This document shows, in pieces, positions 33,397 to 44,120 of a stretch of 64,000 nucleotides of DNA (position 1 is the stretch's first letter; every line of letters begins with the position of its first letter). Position numbers and translations under genes: made by a program. The stretch lies in the NCBI RefSeq assembly GCF_022539505.1, contig NC_061511.1, positions 31,506,620 through 31,570,619 on the forward strand. Direction: 5' to 3'. Source of the DNA: Lolium rigidum. Taxonomy: Eukaryota > Streptophyta > Magnoliopsida > Poales > Poaceae. Under the pieces are notes generated by a model. It saw only the letters and a program-made list of their open reading frames with translations. It did no database searches and had not been told where the DNA came from.

Positions 33397-35738
33397 ATCA
33401 ACAAATGACTCCAAGATCTAGATCCAAAGGTTCCCCTCACAAAGAGGAAGAATTGATTGGTGAAGTTGTAGATCTAGATCCCCTCTTTCAAATCCCTCAA
33501 GAAAATGCAAGAATCATAAGAGGAATGGAGAGGAAGCAAGCTTTTGAGGTAGAGAGAGAGAGAGAGAGAGAGAGAGAGCAAAAATATAATGGTTGACCTT
33601 ACCTCCTCAAGGAGGAAGAAGGGATATATATAGTCCAAAAAGAAAACTAGCTGTTTGAGGACAGAGTCAGGGCAACCCAGCGTACAACTCGGCAGGGCCG
33701 GGCCAGGGGTTGGTCTACCCGGTGCCTCACCCGGCAGGCCAGGCCAGGGGCTGACCTATCCGGTAGCAGCACCCGGTGGGTCGGACCAGAGGCCGACCTA
33801 CCCCACAGCAGCACCCGGTGGGCCGAGCTGGGCGCCGACCTGCCTATCGCCTGTGTCGGTCCTGCCGGGCTCTATGTCGTGTTGCTCGACTATGCTCAAA
33901 TGACCACTTTTCTATAAGAACAAAAAATTCTTCTCACTTTGTTCCCGAAATCCGATTGAGATGAAACTAATTTTGTTGGATAGATAACAAAGAATAGAAC
34001 CCCAAAAAACACTGAAAATATTAAGACTCTACACAGATTTTTTTTAGATGTTTTTAGAGAGGAAGCCTCACAACGTCAAGAAACGATAAAGACGTCCAAA
34101 CTCAAAAATGCAATAGAAGATGTATACGGATTCCGTTTTTGATGAACTTGAGTTTGTTGAAAAGCTAGCAACAAGCTCAAGAACCTCACATAGAGAAACA
34201 CCAAGAAGCAACAAGAATATAGAGATGCAAAATATGCAAATGATTGAGCTCCCTAAGACGATGTGATCAAGATATCAACCGAAAGCCCCTCTTGATAGTG
34301 CGGCTATCTATCCTATAACCCGGTCTTCCAACAAGCACCTTGAGACCGGTAAAAGGAAAATCTAGCAAGGCCATACATTTGCCTTGCGCATCCCACTTGA
34401 TCTTGATGACAACGCTTCAAGCTCCACTCAAGCTTGAATGTCTCACTTGATCATTGTTTCTTCGTGAAGGCTCGCAATTGCTCCCCCATACACCATGATG
34501 TGATAGCTTCATTGCGGCACATATTCACATGTTCATTATCACCAAATGGACGGCAAGCTAGCTTCAAGCATGGTATTTTCGATATGCTCATCTTGAACTT
34601 TCCCTTATCAACCTTGACAACATCCAAAACTTGATGACATCCTCTCATGGGCTATATGAGATCATACTCTTGATGCATGCACATGGTAAGATATCTAACC
34701 AGCATAGACAACACAAACGCACATATTGTGGGTTTGCTCATGAAGAATAATTGTCAAGTCTTATCATCCACAAGATCACATGATCCAAAGTGGCACAATA
34801 TTTATGCTTCATGAGTTGACCAACTTGAATTCAATATACACTCTTAGTCTTGGTCATCCATGTATCTTCTCAAGCTCTATCAACATATCTTGAGGTACAT
34901 AGAGAACTCTTCATATGATTGCATGCTCTAAACCTTAGTAAACCATAGCTCAACTCATGAGACTACCATGACACCGGATTAGAGCCATATCTTGAGTCCT
35001 TCTCTTGAAATTAAACAATCAAGATCTTGATGCCAAAACCCAAGGTATATATTTATATTCAGCGTATCCACACTTGAATTCAACACATGGAATACAATAA
35101 TTACCTATGAAACATTCATTCATATACACACAATAAAACATTAGTCCATATAGGATTGTCATTAATTACCGAAACACACTTAGGAGCAATGTACTGTTAC
35201 ACTGGTTCCACCACAAGGAACCTAACCACCAAAGCCAAGCTCAATTTGAGGCAACCTCTCAGTTTTGAGTACGCTACCAAGCACTATGGCTCTCCAGGGG
35301 CTTAAGGAAACACAACACGGCTAGTGTGCCTTAGGGATCTTGTAATCACAAATGTGTTTGTGGTTGGAAAACCAATATAAGTCTCTTAACAGAAAATATT
35401 CATACTGAGTTGCGGGCACATTTTACATTGATAATGTCATGTTTGATTCCACAAACAAAACTTTCAGTGAAGAGATCAAAAAAATGATTAGGAAATTTGA
35501 GATATCAATGATGGAAAAGTTGAAAATGTTCCTTGCATGTAATGATCCAATGGAACAAAAGAACTTTCTATCATTTCCAATTCTACAAAGTAAACAACCT
35601 CTACTGACAAGAAAATTCCGAAGTAATATAATTAGCCAAGTTTTCAATGAAATTTGTTTTAACTGAGAAGGCCCCAGATTGCATTAAAAATAATAGCTGA
35701 GGTGCCATGTGGAAAAAATGTACTCCCTCCGTCTATAC
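33397..35738. repeat. Duplicated segment, copy A
   Basis: Near-identical to 37855-40238. It is non-coding retroelement-like sequence with a (GA)n microsatellite at 33551-33578 and ends in the first part of a Stowaway-like MITE (TACTCCCTCCGTC...AAGGATGT). Confidence 0.92.
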
Positions 35739-37854
35739 AAGGATGTCGAGGGTACTCCTCGGCAATGCCCTCCGATTGGGGCTTAGGGTTGATGGAATCC
35801 TGTAGGCTGACACGAGACATCGGTTAACAGACAAGCGGGGGGGGGGGCGATTTACCTAGGTTCGGGGCCCTCGATGAGGTAAAACCCTTACGTCCTGCCT
35901 GTCTGATCTTGATTATGAGAATATTGGTTTAGAATAGGGTGCCGAAGGTTTCGGCTGTGATCTCGTCGAGAAGTTAAGTGCTAAGGCGACCTAGCTCTAG
36001 ATTTCTGGTGGCTAAAGTTACTATGATGGATTCTGTCCCTCGGCAGCCCCTCTCCTGGCCTTCATATAGGAGGCGAGGTCTCAAGAGATCTGTCCGGGTA
36101 CGACTAGGTTTACAATAGTCCTAGCTCTAAACTTTCCTTGTTCGACTCCTCTCTTGCCTTGTTCGTCAAGGAATCCTCTTCTGCACCGTCCTAGTGGCCC
36201 GCATTGCCATCGAGTATCTTCATGGGCCTCCAGTTGGGCCGCACATGATAGGGCAATGTCGGTTACCCGAAGGGTAATGCCCACGTCAGTAGCCCCCGAG
36301 TGTCTAGCCGAAGATATTTCGGGTAGAGACTAAAGCATGTCTCCACTAAATGGTTTTCTCCTTGATTGTTCTTGTCCATCTTGTAACAGTACCATCTTCT
36401 TCTATCGGGTGCGCGTTCAGCGCTCCCGATGGGAGTAGCCCCCGAGTCTAGGTACGGATGCTTGCAATCCGTGCGTAGACTCAAGTTGTGCCACTCGAAC
36501 ATCTTCCTCTGCCGAAGTTTTTCTGCAAGTCTTCATGGGTCATCCGATATACTTGTACCGGGGCTCGTATTCTTCAGTAAAGTTTCAACGCGTAAAGGAT
36601 ATTGAGTAACGTGCCTAGCTTTGCTGGTTAACTGCCGATGGCAAAACAATGTTACCCTACACAGAATCAAGTCCCCGGGCATGTCCTGGAGTGCAAAAAA
36701 GTTTTATCGGGTGCGCGCCCAGCGCTCCCGGTGGGAGTAGCCCCCGAGTCTGGGCACGGGTGCTTGCGGCCGGGTGCAAACTCGAGCTGAGCATTCCATC
36801 CTTTTCTTCAAATATTTCTTCATAGGGGTGTCTTCGAGTTCACGTTTTATCGAGCGCGCACTCAGCGCTCCCGATGATTTTTGTGTTTCTTCGGATGCTT
36901 CTGGAGGGCTTCATGGCGTCATTGATGACGCTATCACTGCTGTGGTTTGACTGACAAGACTTGACCTGACGGGCCCACCCTAGTTCTGCGCGGGCAGTTT
37001 TTAGGAAATGACCAGTGCATGCGTACTGACCGAGGTGTCTCCTCGATTTTCGCACATCGTGGGAATAATGGGCCGCCGGTTCCGTTCTCCTCTTGGATGA
37101 CACGTGTACGACCAGATCTGATCCTCCTCCCACGATGCCTATGGAGTTATGGCCATGATTTCCCATCAATCCCGTGGCATAAATAGGGGGGCTTCCTGTT
37201 GTTTTTACTTTTTACGCTTCCCACTGCTCATCTTTTCGCCCAGCCTTTTCTTTCACCTATGTTTCACGTCTCAAGAGCTCCAGGCGCCATGGGCAAGAAG
37301 AAGAGCGCCAGCGCTTCAGACGCGACGAAGGTCAGCCGCGATTGGAGCGCCTCCGCCATTTCCAACCGCAACGTGAACAAGTTGCGCGCCCTTGGTCTCA
37401 TCTCCTCATCTGACGACGACATTCGTCTTCCAGGTCCAGTTTCTCGCCCAAAGCCCCCGAGGGGCTTTACTGTTATGTTCGTCTCATTTCTATTTCGCGG
37501 GCTTTCTCTTCCTGCCCACGAATTTCTTCGTTCCCTTCTTTTCTTCTACGGGATCCAGCTCTGGCAGCTGACCCCGAATTCCATTCTCCACCTTTCCATT
37601 TTTATCACCGTTTGTGAAGCCTTCCTCGACATTGACCCCCACTGGGGTCTTTGGAGGAAGATCTTCTACGTCAAGCGCCACAACGACAGCAATGCCCCCC
37701 CCCCGTCGTCGGCGGCGTTGGCTTTGTTGTTAGAAAAGAAGTGGATTACTTTGACTACCCGATGAAGGAGTCTGTCCAAGGCTGGCGCAACAAATGGTTT
37801 TATCTTCGAGATACCCCGGTGTCTGGGCGGCGCTCCAACCTCCCTCCGTTCGAG
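35737..37854 (+). mobile_element. Gypsy-type LTR retroelement fragment
   Basis: Starts TGTCGAGGGTACTCC, a plausible LTR start, and continues with GGTTCGGGGCCCTCGATGAGG, common in cereal elements. It has three copies of an ATCGGGTGCGCG..CAGCGCTCCCGAT unit, a CATAAATAG box at 37179-37187, a leader and the first part of a gypsy-type ORF, and stops abruptly inside the coding region at 37854. It separates the two copies of the duplication. Confidence 0.7.
36403..36876. repeat. Three dispersed hairpin-forming units
   Basis: Units at 36403-36465, 36704-36768 and 36848-36876 share TATCGGGTGCGCG..CAGCGCTCCCGATGGG; the first two also share AGTAGCCCCCGAGTCT. The ATCGGG and CCCGAT edges are self-complementary. 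Confidence 0.8.
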
Positions 37855-37860
37855 ATCAAC
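37289..37860 (+). pseudogene. Gypsy-type transposon ORF, frame-shifted and truncated
   Basis: Starts MGKKKSASASDATKVSRDW at 37289 and includes RGFTVMFVSFLFRGLSLP, HEFLRSLLFFYGIQLWQL, and FITVCEAFLDIDPHWGLWR. It is the same family as the ORF at 5066-5644 (the F..FLFRG/FHDCGF and CE..L...P steps align). A run of ten C at 37695-37704 shifts the frame; the next frame resumes with EVDYFDYPM and GWRNKWFYLRD, as the family should. The ORF is cut at 37854 by the junction with the second copy of the duplication. Confidence 0.75.
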
Positions 37861-38020
37861 AAATGACTCCAAGATCTAGATCCAAAGGTTCCCCTCACAA
37901 AGAGGAGGAATTGATTGGTGAAGTTGTAGATCTAGATCCCCTCTTTCAAATCCCTCAAGAAAATGCAAGAATCATAAGAGGAATGGAGAGGAAGCAAGCT
38001 TTTGAGGTTAAACAATAGAG

Positions 38021-38089
<69 letters not shown>

Positions 38090-40238
38090 AAAAATATAAT
38101 GGTTGACCTTACCTCCTCAAGGAGGAAGAAGGGATATATATAGTCATAAAAGAGAACTAGCCGTTTGAGGACAGAGTCAGGGCAACCCAGCGTACAACTC
38201 GGCAGGGCCGGGCCAGGGGTTGGGCTACCCGGTGCCTCACCCGGCAGGCCAGGCCATGGGCCGACCTATCCGGTAGCAGCACCCGGTGGGTCGGGCCAGA
38301 GGCCGACCTAACAGCAGCACCCGGTGGGCCCAGCTGGGCGCCGACCTGCCTGTCGCCTGTGTCGGTCCTGCCGGGCTCTATGCCGTGTTGCTCGACTATG
38401 CTCAAATGACCACTTTTCTCTAAGAACTAAAAATTCTTCTCACTTTGTTCCCGAAATCCGATTGAGATGAAACTAATTTTGTTGGATAGATAACAACGAA
38501 TAGAACCCCAAAAAACACTGAAAATATTAAGACTCTACACAGATTTTTTTAAGATGTTTTTAGAGAGGAAGCCTCATAACGTCAAGAAACGATAAAGACG
38601 TCCAAACTCAAAAATGCAATAGAAGATGTATACGGATTCCGTTTTTGATGAACTTGAGTTTGTTGAAAAGCTAGCAACAAGCTCAAGAACCTCACATAGA
38701 TAAACACCAAGAAGCAACAAGAATATAGAGATGCAAAATATGCAAATGATTGAGCTCCCTAAGACGATGTGATCAAGATATCAACCGAAAGCCCCTCTTG
38801 ATAGTGCGGCTATCTATCCTATAACCCGGTCTTCCAACAAGCAACTTGAGACCGGTAAAAGGAAAATCTAGCAAGGCCATACATTTGCCTTGCACATCCC
38901 ACTTGATCTTGATGACAACGCTTCAAGCTCCACTCAAGCTCGAATGTCTCACTTGATCATTGTTTCTTCGTGAAGGCTCGCAATTGCTCCCCCATACACC
39001 ATGATGCGATAGCTTCATTGAGGCACATATTCACATGTTCATTATCACCAAATGGACGGCAAGCTTAAAGCATGGTATTTTCGATATGCTCATCTTGAAC
39101 TTTCCCTTATCAACCTTGACAACATCCAAAACTTGATGACATCCTCTCATGGGCTATATGAGATCATACTCTTGATGCATGCACATGGTAAGATATCTAA
39201 CCAGCATAGACAACACAAACACACATATTGTGGGTTTGCTCATGAAGAATAATTGTCAAGGCTTATCATCCACAAGATCACATGATCCAAAGTGGCACAA
39301 TATTTATGCTTCATGAGTTGACCAACTTGAATTCAATATACACTCTTAGTCTTGGTCATCCATGTATCTTCTCAAGCTCTATCAACATATCTTGAGGTAC
39401 ATAGAGAACTCTTCATATGATTGCATGCTCTAAACCTTAGTAAACCATAGCTCAACTCATGAGACTACCATGACACCGGATTAGAGCCATATCTTGAGTC
39501 CTTCTCTTGAAATTAAACAATCAAGATCTTGATGCCAAAACCCAAGGTATATATTTATATTCAGCGTATCCACACTTGAATTCAACACATGGAATACAAT
39601 AATTACCTATGAAACATTCATTCATATACACACAATAAAACATTAGTCCATATAGGATTGTCATTAATTACCGAAACACACTTAGGGGCAATGTACCGTT
39701 ACAGTGGTTCCACCACAAGGAACCTAACCACCAAAGCCAAGCTCAATTTGAGGCAACCTCTCAGTTTTGAGTACGCTACCAAGCACTATGGCTCTCCAGG
39801 GCTTAAGGAAACACAACATGGCTAGTGTGCCTTAGGGATCTTGTAATCACAAATGTGTTTGTGGTTGGAAAACCAATATAAGTCTCTTAACAGAAAATAT
39901 TAACACTGAGTTGCGGGCAAATTTTACATTGATAATGTCATGTTTGATTCCACAAACAAAACTTTCAGTGAAGAGATCAAAAAAATGATTAGGAAATTTG
40001 AGATATCAATGATGGAAAAGTTAAAAATGTTCCTTGCATGTAATGATCCAATGGAACAAAAGAACTTTCTATCATTTCCAATGCTACAAAGTAAACAACC
40101 TCTACTGACAAGAAAATTCTGAAGTAATATAATCAGCCAAGTTTTCAATGAAATTTGTTTTAACTGAGAAGGCCCCATATTGCATTAAAAATAATAGCTG
40201 AGGTGCCATGTGGAAAAAATGTACTCCCTCCGTCTATA
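37855..40238. repeat. Duplicated segment, copy A'
   Basis: Second copy of 33397-35738, differing by scattered substitutions and a longer (GA)n tract (about 38025-38088). It continues into the full MITE at 40224, so it keeps the original right flank. Confidence 0.92.
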
Positions 40239-40332
40239 CAAGGATGTTGAATAATTGTCTAAAACCGGATATATCTATACACTAAAAAGTATCTAGATAT
40301 ATCTAAATGTGGACAAACATTCGACATCCTGG
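40224..40332. mobile_element. Stowaway-like MITE
   Basis: Left end CTCCCTCCGTCTATACAAGG after TA (40222-40223). The right end is shortened, ending in TTCGACATCCTGG before TA (40333-40334). The first copy of this MITE is cut at 35738 by the gypsy fragment. Confidence 0.6.
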
Positions 40333-42266
40333 TAGTTTTCTTTTTCAAGGAAAGCCATTTGATGCATTTTATTTATTAGCCAACAAAGTTACATCATGTA
40401 ATACATATGGAAGGATGAACCTTGGAGGCGGGAAATCATCTTTGGCTCGCAGATGCACCCATTGTCTAAAAAGTATATTTTAAAATGTCTAAAAATTCTA
40501 AAAATAAATTCTGGGTGTACATCTTGACATTCTATGTTCACACACTAAGTTTCCAAAGAAATGATTGTAACACCCCACTTTTTGCAAACCTTGTTTATTT
40601 GTCCATAATGCAAAAATTAGGGGGAACAAAAACTTTTTCTTAAGACTATAGATAGATGAATTGCCTTGATCTGTTGGTTATGATGAATTGCCTTGATCTG
40701 TTGGTAGATGAATTGTCTTGATTTGCTTGTTGAGTTTTGTCTTGAGCTACCTCATAGAACAACACCCCTAGTGGTTAAACAAGCAACTCACCAAATAAAA
40801 CACATGTGTGACTTAGGAAATGTTGTTTTCCTTCTTACTACATCAAACCTCTCTCCTGATGACAACATGGGTGTGCCATCTTGATTTTTCTCTTTGTGGT
40901 ACAAGATAGCTCAATCATCCTTAATTCAAAACTTGGTACCATCTACCCCTTGCTACATCCCTCTCTTATACCCACTCATCCTTGTTGGTTTTGAGGCCAT
41001 GTCGACCCTCTGTGTTGACAGGCTTAAAATATCCAGACTTTGGCATTTGATCTCTAACAACCCACAACTGTTATTGTTGACTTCAATGCATGGATCTCAT
41101 CTATGCAACATCCTCTTCAACCTCCACGTCCTGCATGTCTCAGCCAATCCTTACAACTCATATATTCAACTTGATCAGGTATCCTATCCCATGTTCCAAA
41201 GCACCGCATCACTTCTTCCACTTTTACCTCTTGTTTTTGTTTACATCCGAGTTTATCTTCACAAAAACCAAGAGTGGGAATGATGGATACATTATGTAGC
41301 CACCACCTACCCTTGAGAACACTCCTCTCTAAATGTGTTTCCTTTCTCAAAACCCCTTTGTTTTTCTTCTCTAGTTTTGGATCACAAAACTACTTCTAGT
41401 TTTACTAAATCTTTTCAAGATACTTCTTCAAAGAAAACAAAGAACTGAAATGGCTTTTGTTTCTCATCCCATTTCTACCAAGTACTGATTTCTAAAAAAT
41501 TATTTCTATTTTGCTTTGTTTTAACAAAAATCTTGTTTATGGTACCTATACCATTTCTTGTGTTCCTCTTGATTATTTTACATTTGAGAAAACTCTACTT
41601 TACTTGAGAAAGTAAGTAGAATATTTTGAACTCCTATGCTCCAACTAGTTTTCTCTCAACATCTTCAAATTTCCATTACACTTGAGTTCATTCCCAAGTG
41701 TCTCTAGACAATTGAGGTGTGTCCCATACCTTTCAATTAAACTCTTTTTCAAATGGCAACTCTTGCACATCTTATGCACATCTCTGATCCACCACATTGT
41801 ATCCCCTCCATCCTCCAATTTTTGATCAAATGGATGATCATTTGATACTTTCAAACCACTCCCAATTAACCTCTCATTTGTAGAGCAACTTATATTTCAT
41901 CATACCCATGTCGATCCTCTATTCTTTTCCATCACTACCTTGACCTCATGAATTGAAGATTTATGTCACCTTCATACCCCTTTTTTATCTATATGTATTT
42001 ACTCCTAATCTTTTATGCATCAAAACCACTCATTGACATTACCTCCTCAACATCATGTCTTGATTTATTCACATGAATGTTGTGCATCTCTCTCACATTT
42101 CTCACTTGCTCATGACAAGAAAGGAGCCGGCCATAACTTGAAATTCGGCCAGCCCTTCATCTTCATTCCTTCCTCCACAAGTCTTGCCTCCCAACTACCC
42201 CAACAATTAAATGGGCAGCCACCCTCCTTGGCCAATCAAAAAAGGAGGCAGCCAACTCTCTTCCTC

Positions 42267-42274
42267 TATAAATA
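42267..42274 (+). promoter_or_regulatory. TATA box of 5' LTR
   Basis: TATAAATA in CTCTATAAATAGAGCTTGG, about 1.7 kb into the LTR; kept in the 3' LTR at 52050-52057. Probable Pol II start for the element. Confidence 0.65.
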
Positions 42275-42749
42275 GAGCTTGGCCGGCCACCTCCTCCCCA
42301 TTTGCTCATTTTCTACACTCTCCACTCCTTCCTCCACTCTAGCCACTCCCTCCCCTTCTTCTTCCCACGAGCTGCTGCTCCCCCTTGCTCACATGGCCGG
42401 CCATGGCCATGAAAACCAGCCAACATGCAGCTCCCCTCCTCCCTCAAGCTTCCCCTCACCATGAGAGACTCCCTCTCCATCTTCTCCCCAACCCTAGATG
42501 GTTTAATCTCCTCTTCTTCTTCCTCCATTGCTAAGATTGGATCTTGATGCAGGTGCATGATGGTCCAAGCATGGAGAAGGTAGAGCAATCCTCAGATCTG
42601 AAGCTCTTGACCAAAGTTCGTCCAAAAACTTGCTGTAATTTCTGCTATCTTGCTGTTTCAGATTCTGGTACGATCTTGTAAAATCCGCCAAATCTCGTGT
42701 GCAGATCCAAATCGAGTGATTCAAAGTTTCACAGATACGTATTGAAAAG

Positions 42750-44120
42750 TGTTAGCACTAATCTTGATGGGTGCGCGTGTGGCCGGGTCGTGCGCAGCTG
42801 CCGGACCAAGTCCTGTGGCCGTTGTGGACTGAATCCTAGAGTGGCGTACGTGCGTGCCTGCATGTAGCTAGATTAGTTGGCTTAGTGGCCGGGCATGGCG
42901 GCAGTTTAGTGCGTGCGTGGGTTGGCTGATGGGCAGGAGTGGAGGAAGGCGTGCGTGCGCTAGTGCTCCGCCTATATAACCAGCGTGTGTACTGCTTGTA
43001 TGTGTGCCAGAGCTGATCATGTAGACATTGCAAAGATAAAGAAGATTGGGGCGTTCGTGCGCCCACGGCGGCGTTCGTGCGCCGGCCCGGAAAAACTTCA
43101 GTGTCTTGTGTCTTTCTTCTACCTCTGTCCGTGAGTGAGAGAGAGAGAGAGAGAGAGAGCTAGCCAGTGCTAGCGCTGTCATTTGGTATCAGAGCCTCGT
43201 TTGTCGAGGTCCGCTCTCCATCGTCGTCGAGCTGCGTCACGAGCGAAGGAGAACGGCGTGCTGCGAGGTAAGTTGCGTCACCGGCGGCAAGGAGGTGATG
43301 GCCATGGCGTGGAGGCCATTTCCATGAAGAGTTCATCGTCCATGTCCGAGTCGTCGACAAGGTGCGTCATCGGCGGCAACATGGAGGGTGCGGCACCGGC
43401 GGCGAACATGCGGCATCGAGTGTGTCATGGCGGCACGCTCGCGATGAAGGCGTAGGAGGTGTGTCTCTCATCGAGGCAAGCGGCGACGATGGCAATCGAT
43501 GCGACAAGATGGCATGCGGCCGTGTGCGTGTTGCAACGACGACATCAACACCAATGGGCTTCAAGAGAGGAATAAGTAATAACAAGATTAGGGAGGTGAA
43601 TGTTGGAACTAATCTTGTTAGTTTGTAGTTTATCATATTTTAGTTCGTCACTTTTGCATTTAGGAGAAATCTGCGGCAGTGTGCACGTATAGATGCGGTG
43701 TACACAGCAAAGATTTCGTTCTGTCGTGAGTTAGCTTGGAGCTGTGCATGTACGGTACCAAGTTAGTTGCAAGGCTAGTTAGTAGGAGGAGTGATATACA
43801 CATGCATGGATAAACTAGCTATTAGTGAGGCTTAGACGAGGACCTGGCAATCAGACGTGATAAGATCGGCCGAGTCGTGTGGCCGCGCGTGTGACTGCTA
43901 GTGGCCGTTTCTACCGGCTAGTGGAGTGTTTAGTGGATCAAGCAGCTACGAGCTTGACCAAGTGATGTGTGCGTGTGAGGCTATATAAAGCCATGTGCCC
44001 GTATGTACTTCGTTGAGTTGAACAAGAGAAAGAAAGCACAAGTGCGGTGCTGCGAAAAGTCTCTGTGTGTTCTTCTCCAATGTGTATATGTGTGTGTTGA
44101 TCCTTGGGCAAATTCTGTCA
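42750..44120 (+). mobile_element. Miniature LTR (TRIM-like) element nested in the 5' LTR
   Basis: Absent from the 3' LTR, so it inserted later. The left LTR (42750-43181) starts TGTTAGCACTAATCTTG and ends CTGTCA; the right LTR (43601-44120) starts TGTTGGAACTAATCTTG and ends CTGTCA. A primer-binding site TGGTATCAGAGC (43184-43195) and a purine tract TTAGGGAGGTGAA (43588-43600) are in the right places. The interior is about 420 bp with no polymerase gene. The direct repeat at the ends is TTGAAAAG, 8 bp (42742-42749 and 44121-44128). The two LTRs share only ends, a TATATAA box and general layout. Confidence 0.8.

Noticed and set aside
38025..38088. Long (GA)n tract as a GAGA-type regulatory site
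   Set aside because: A microsatellite in a repeat copy; its length differs from copy A, as expected from slippage.
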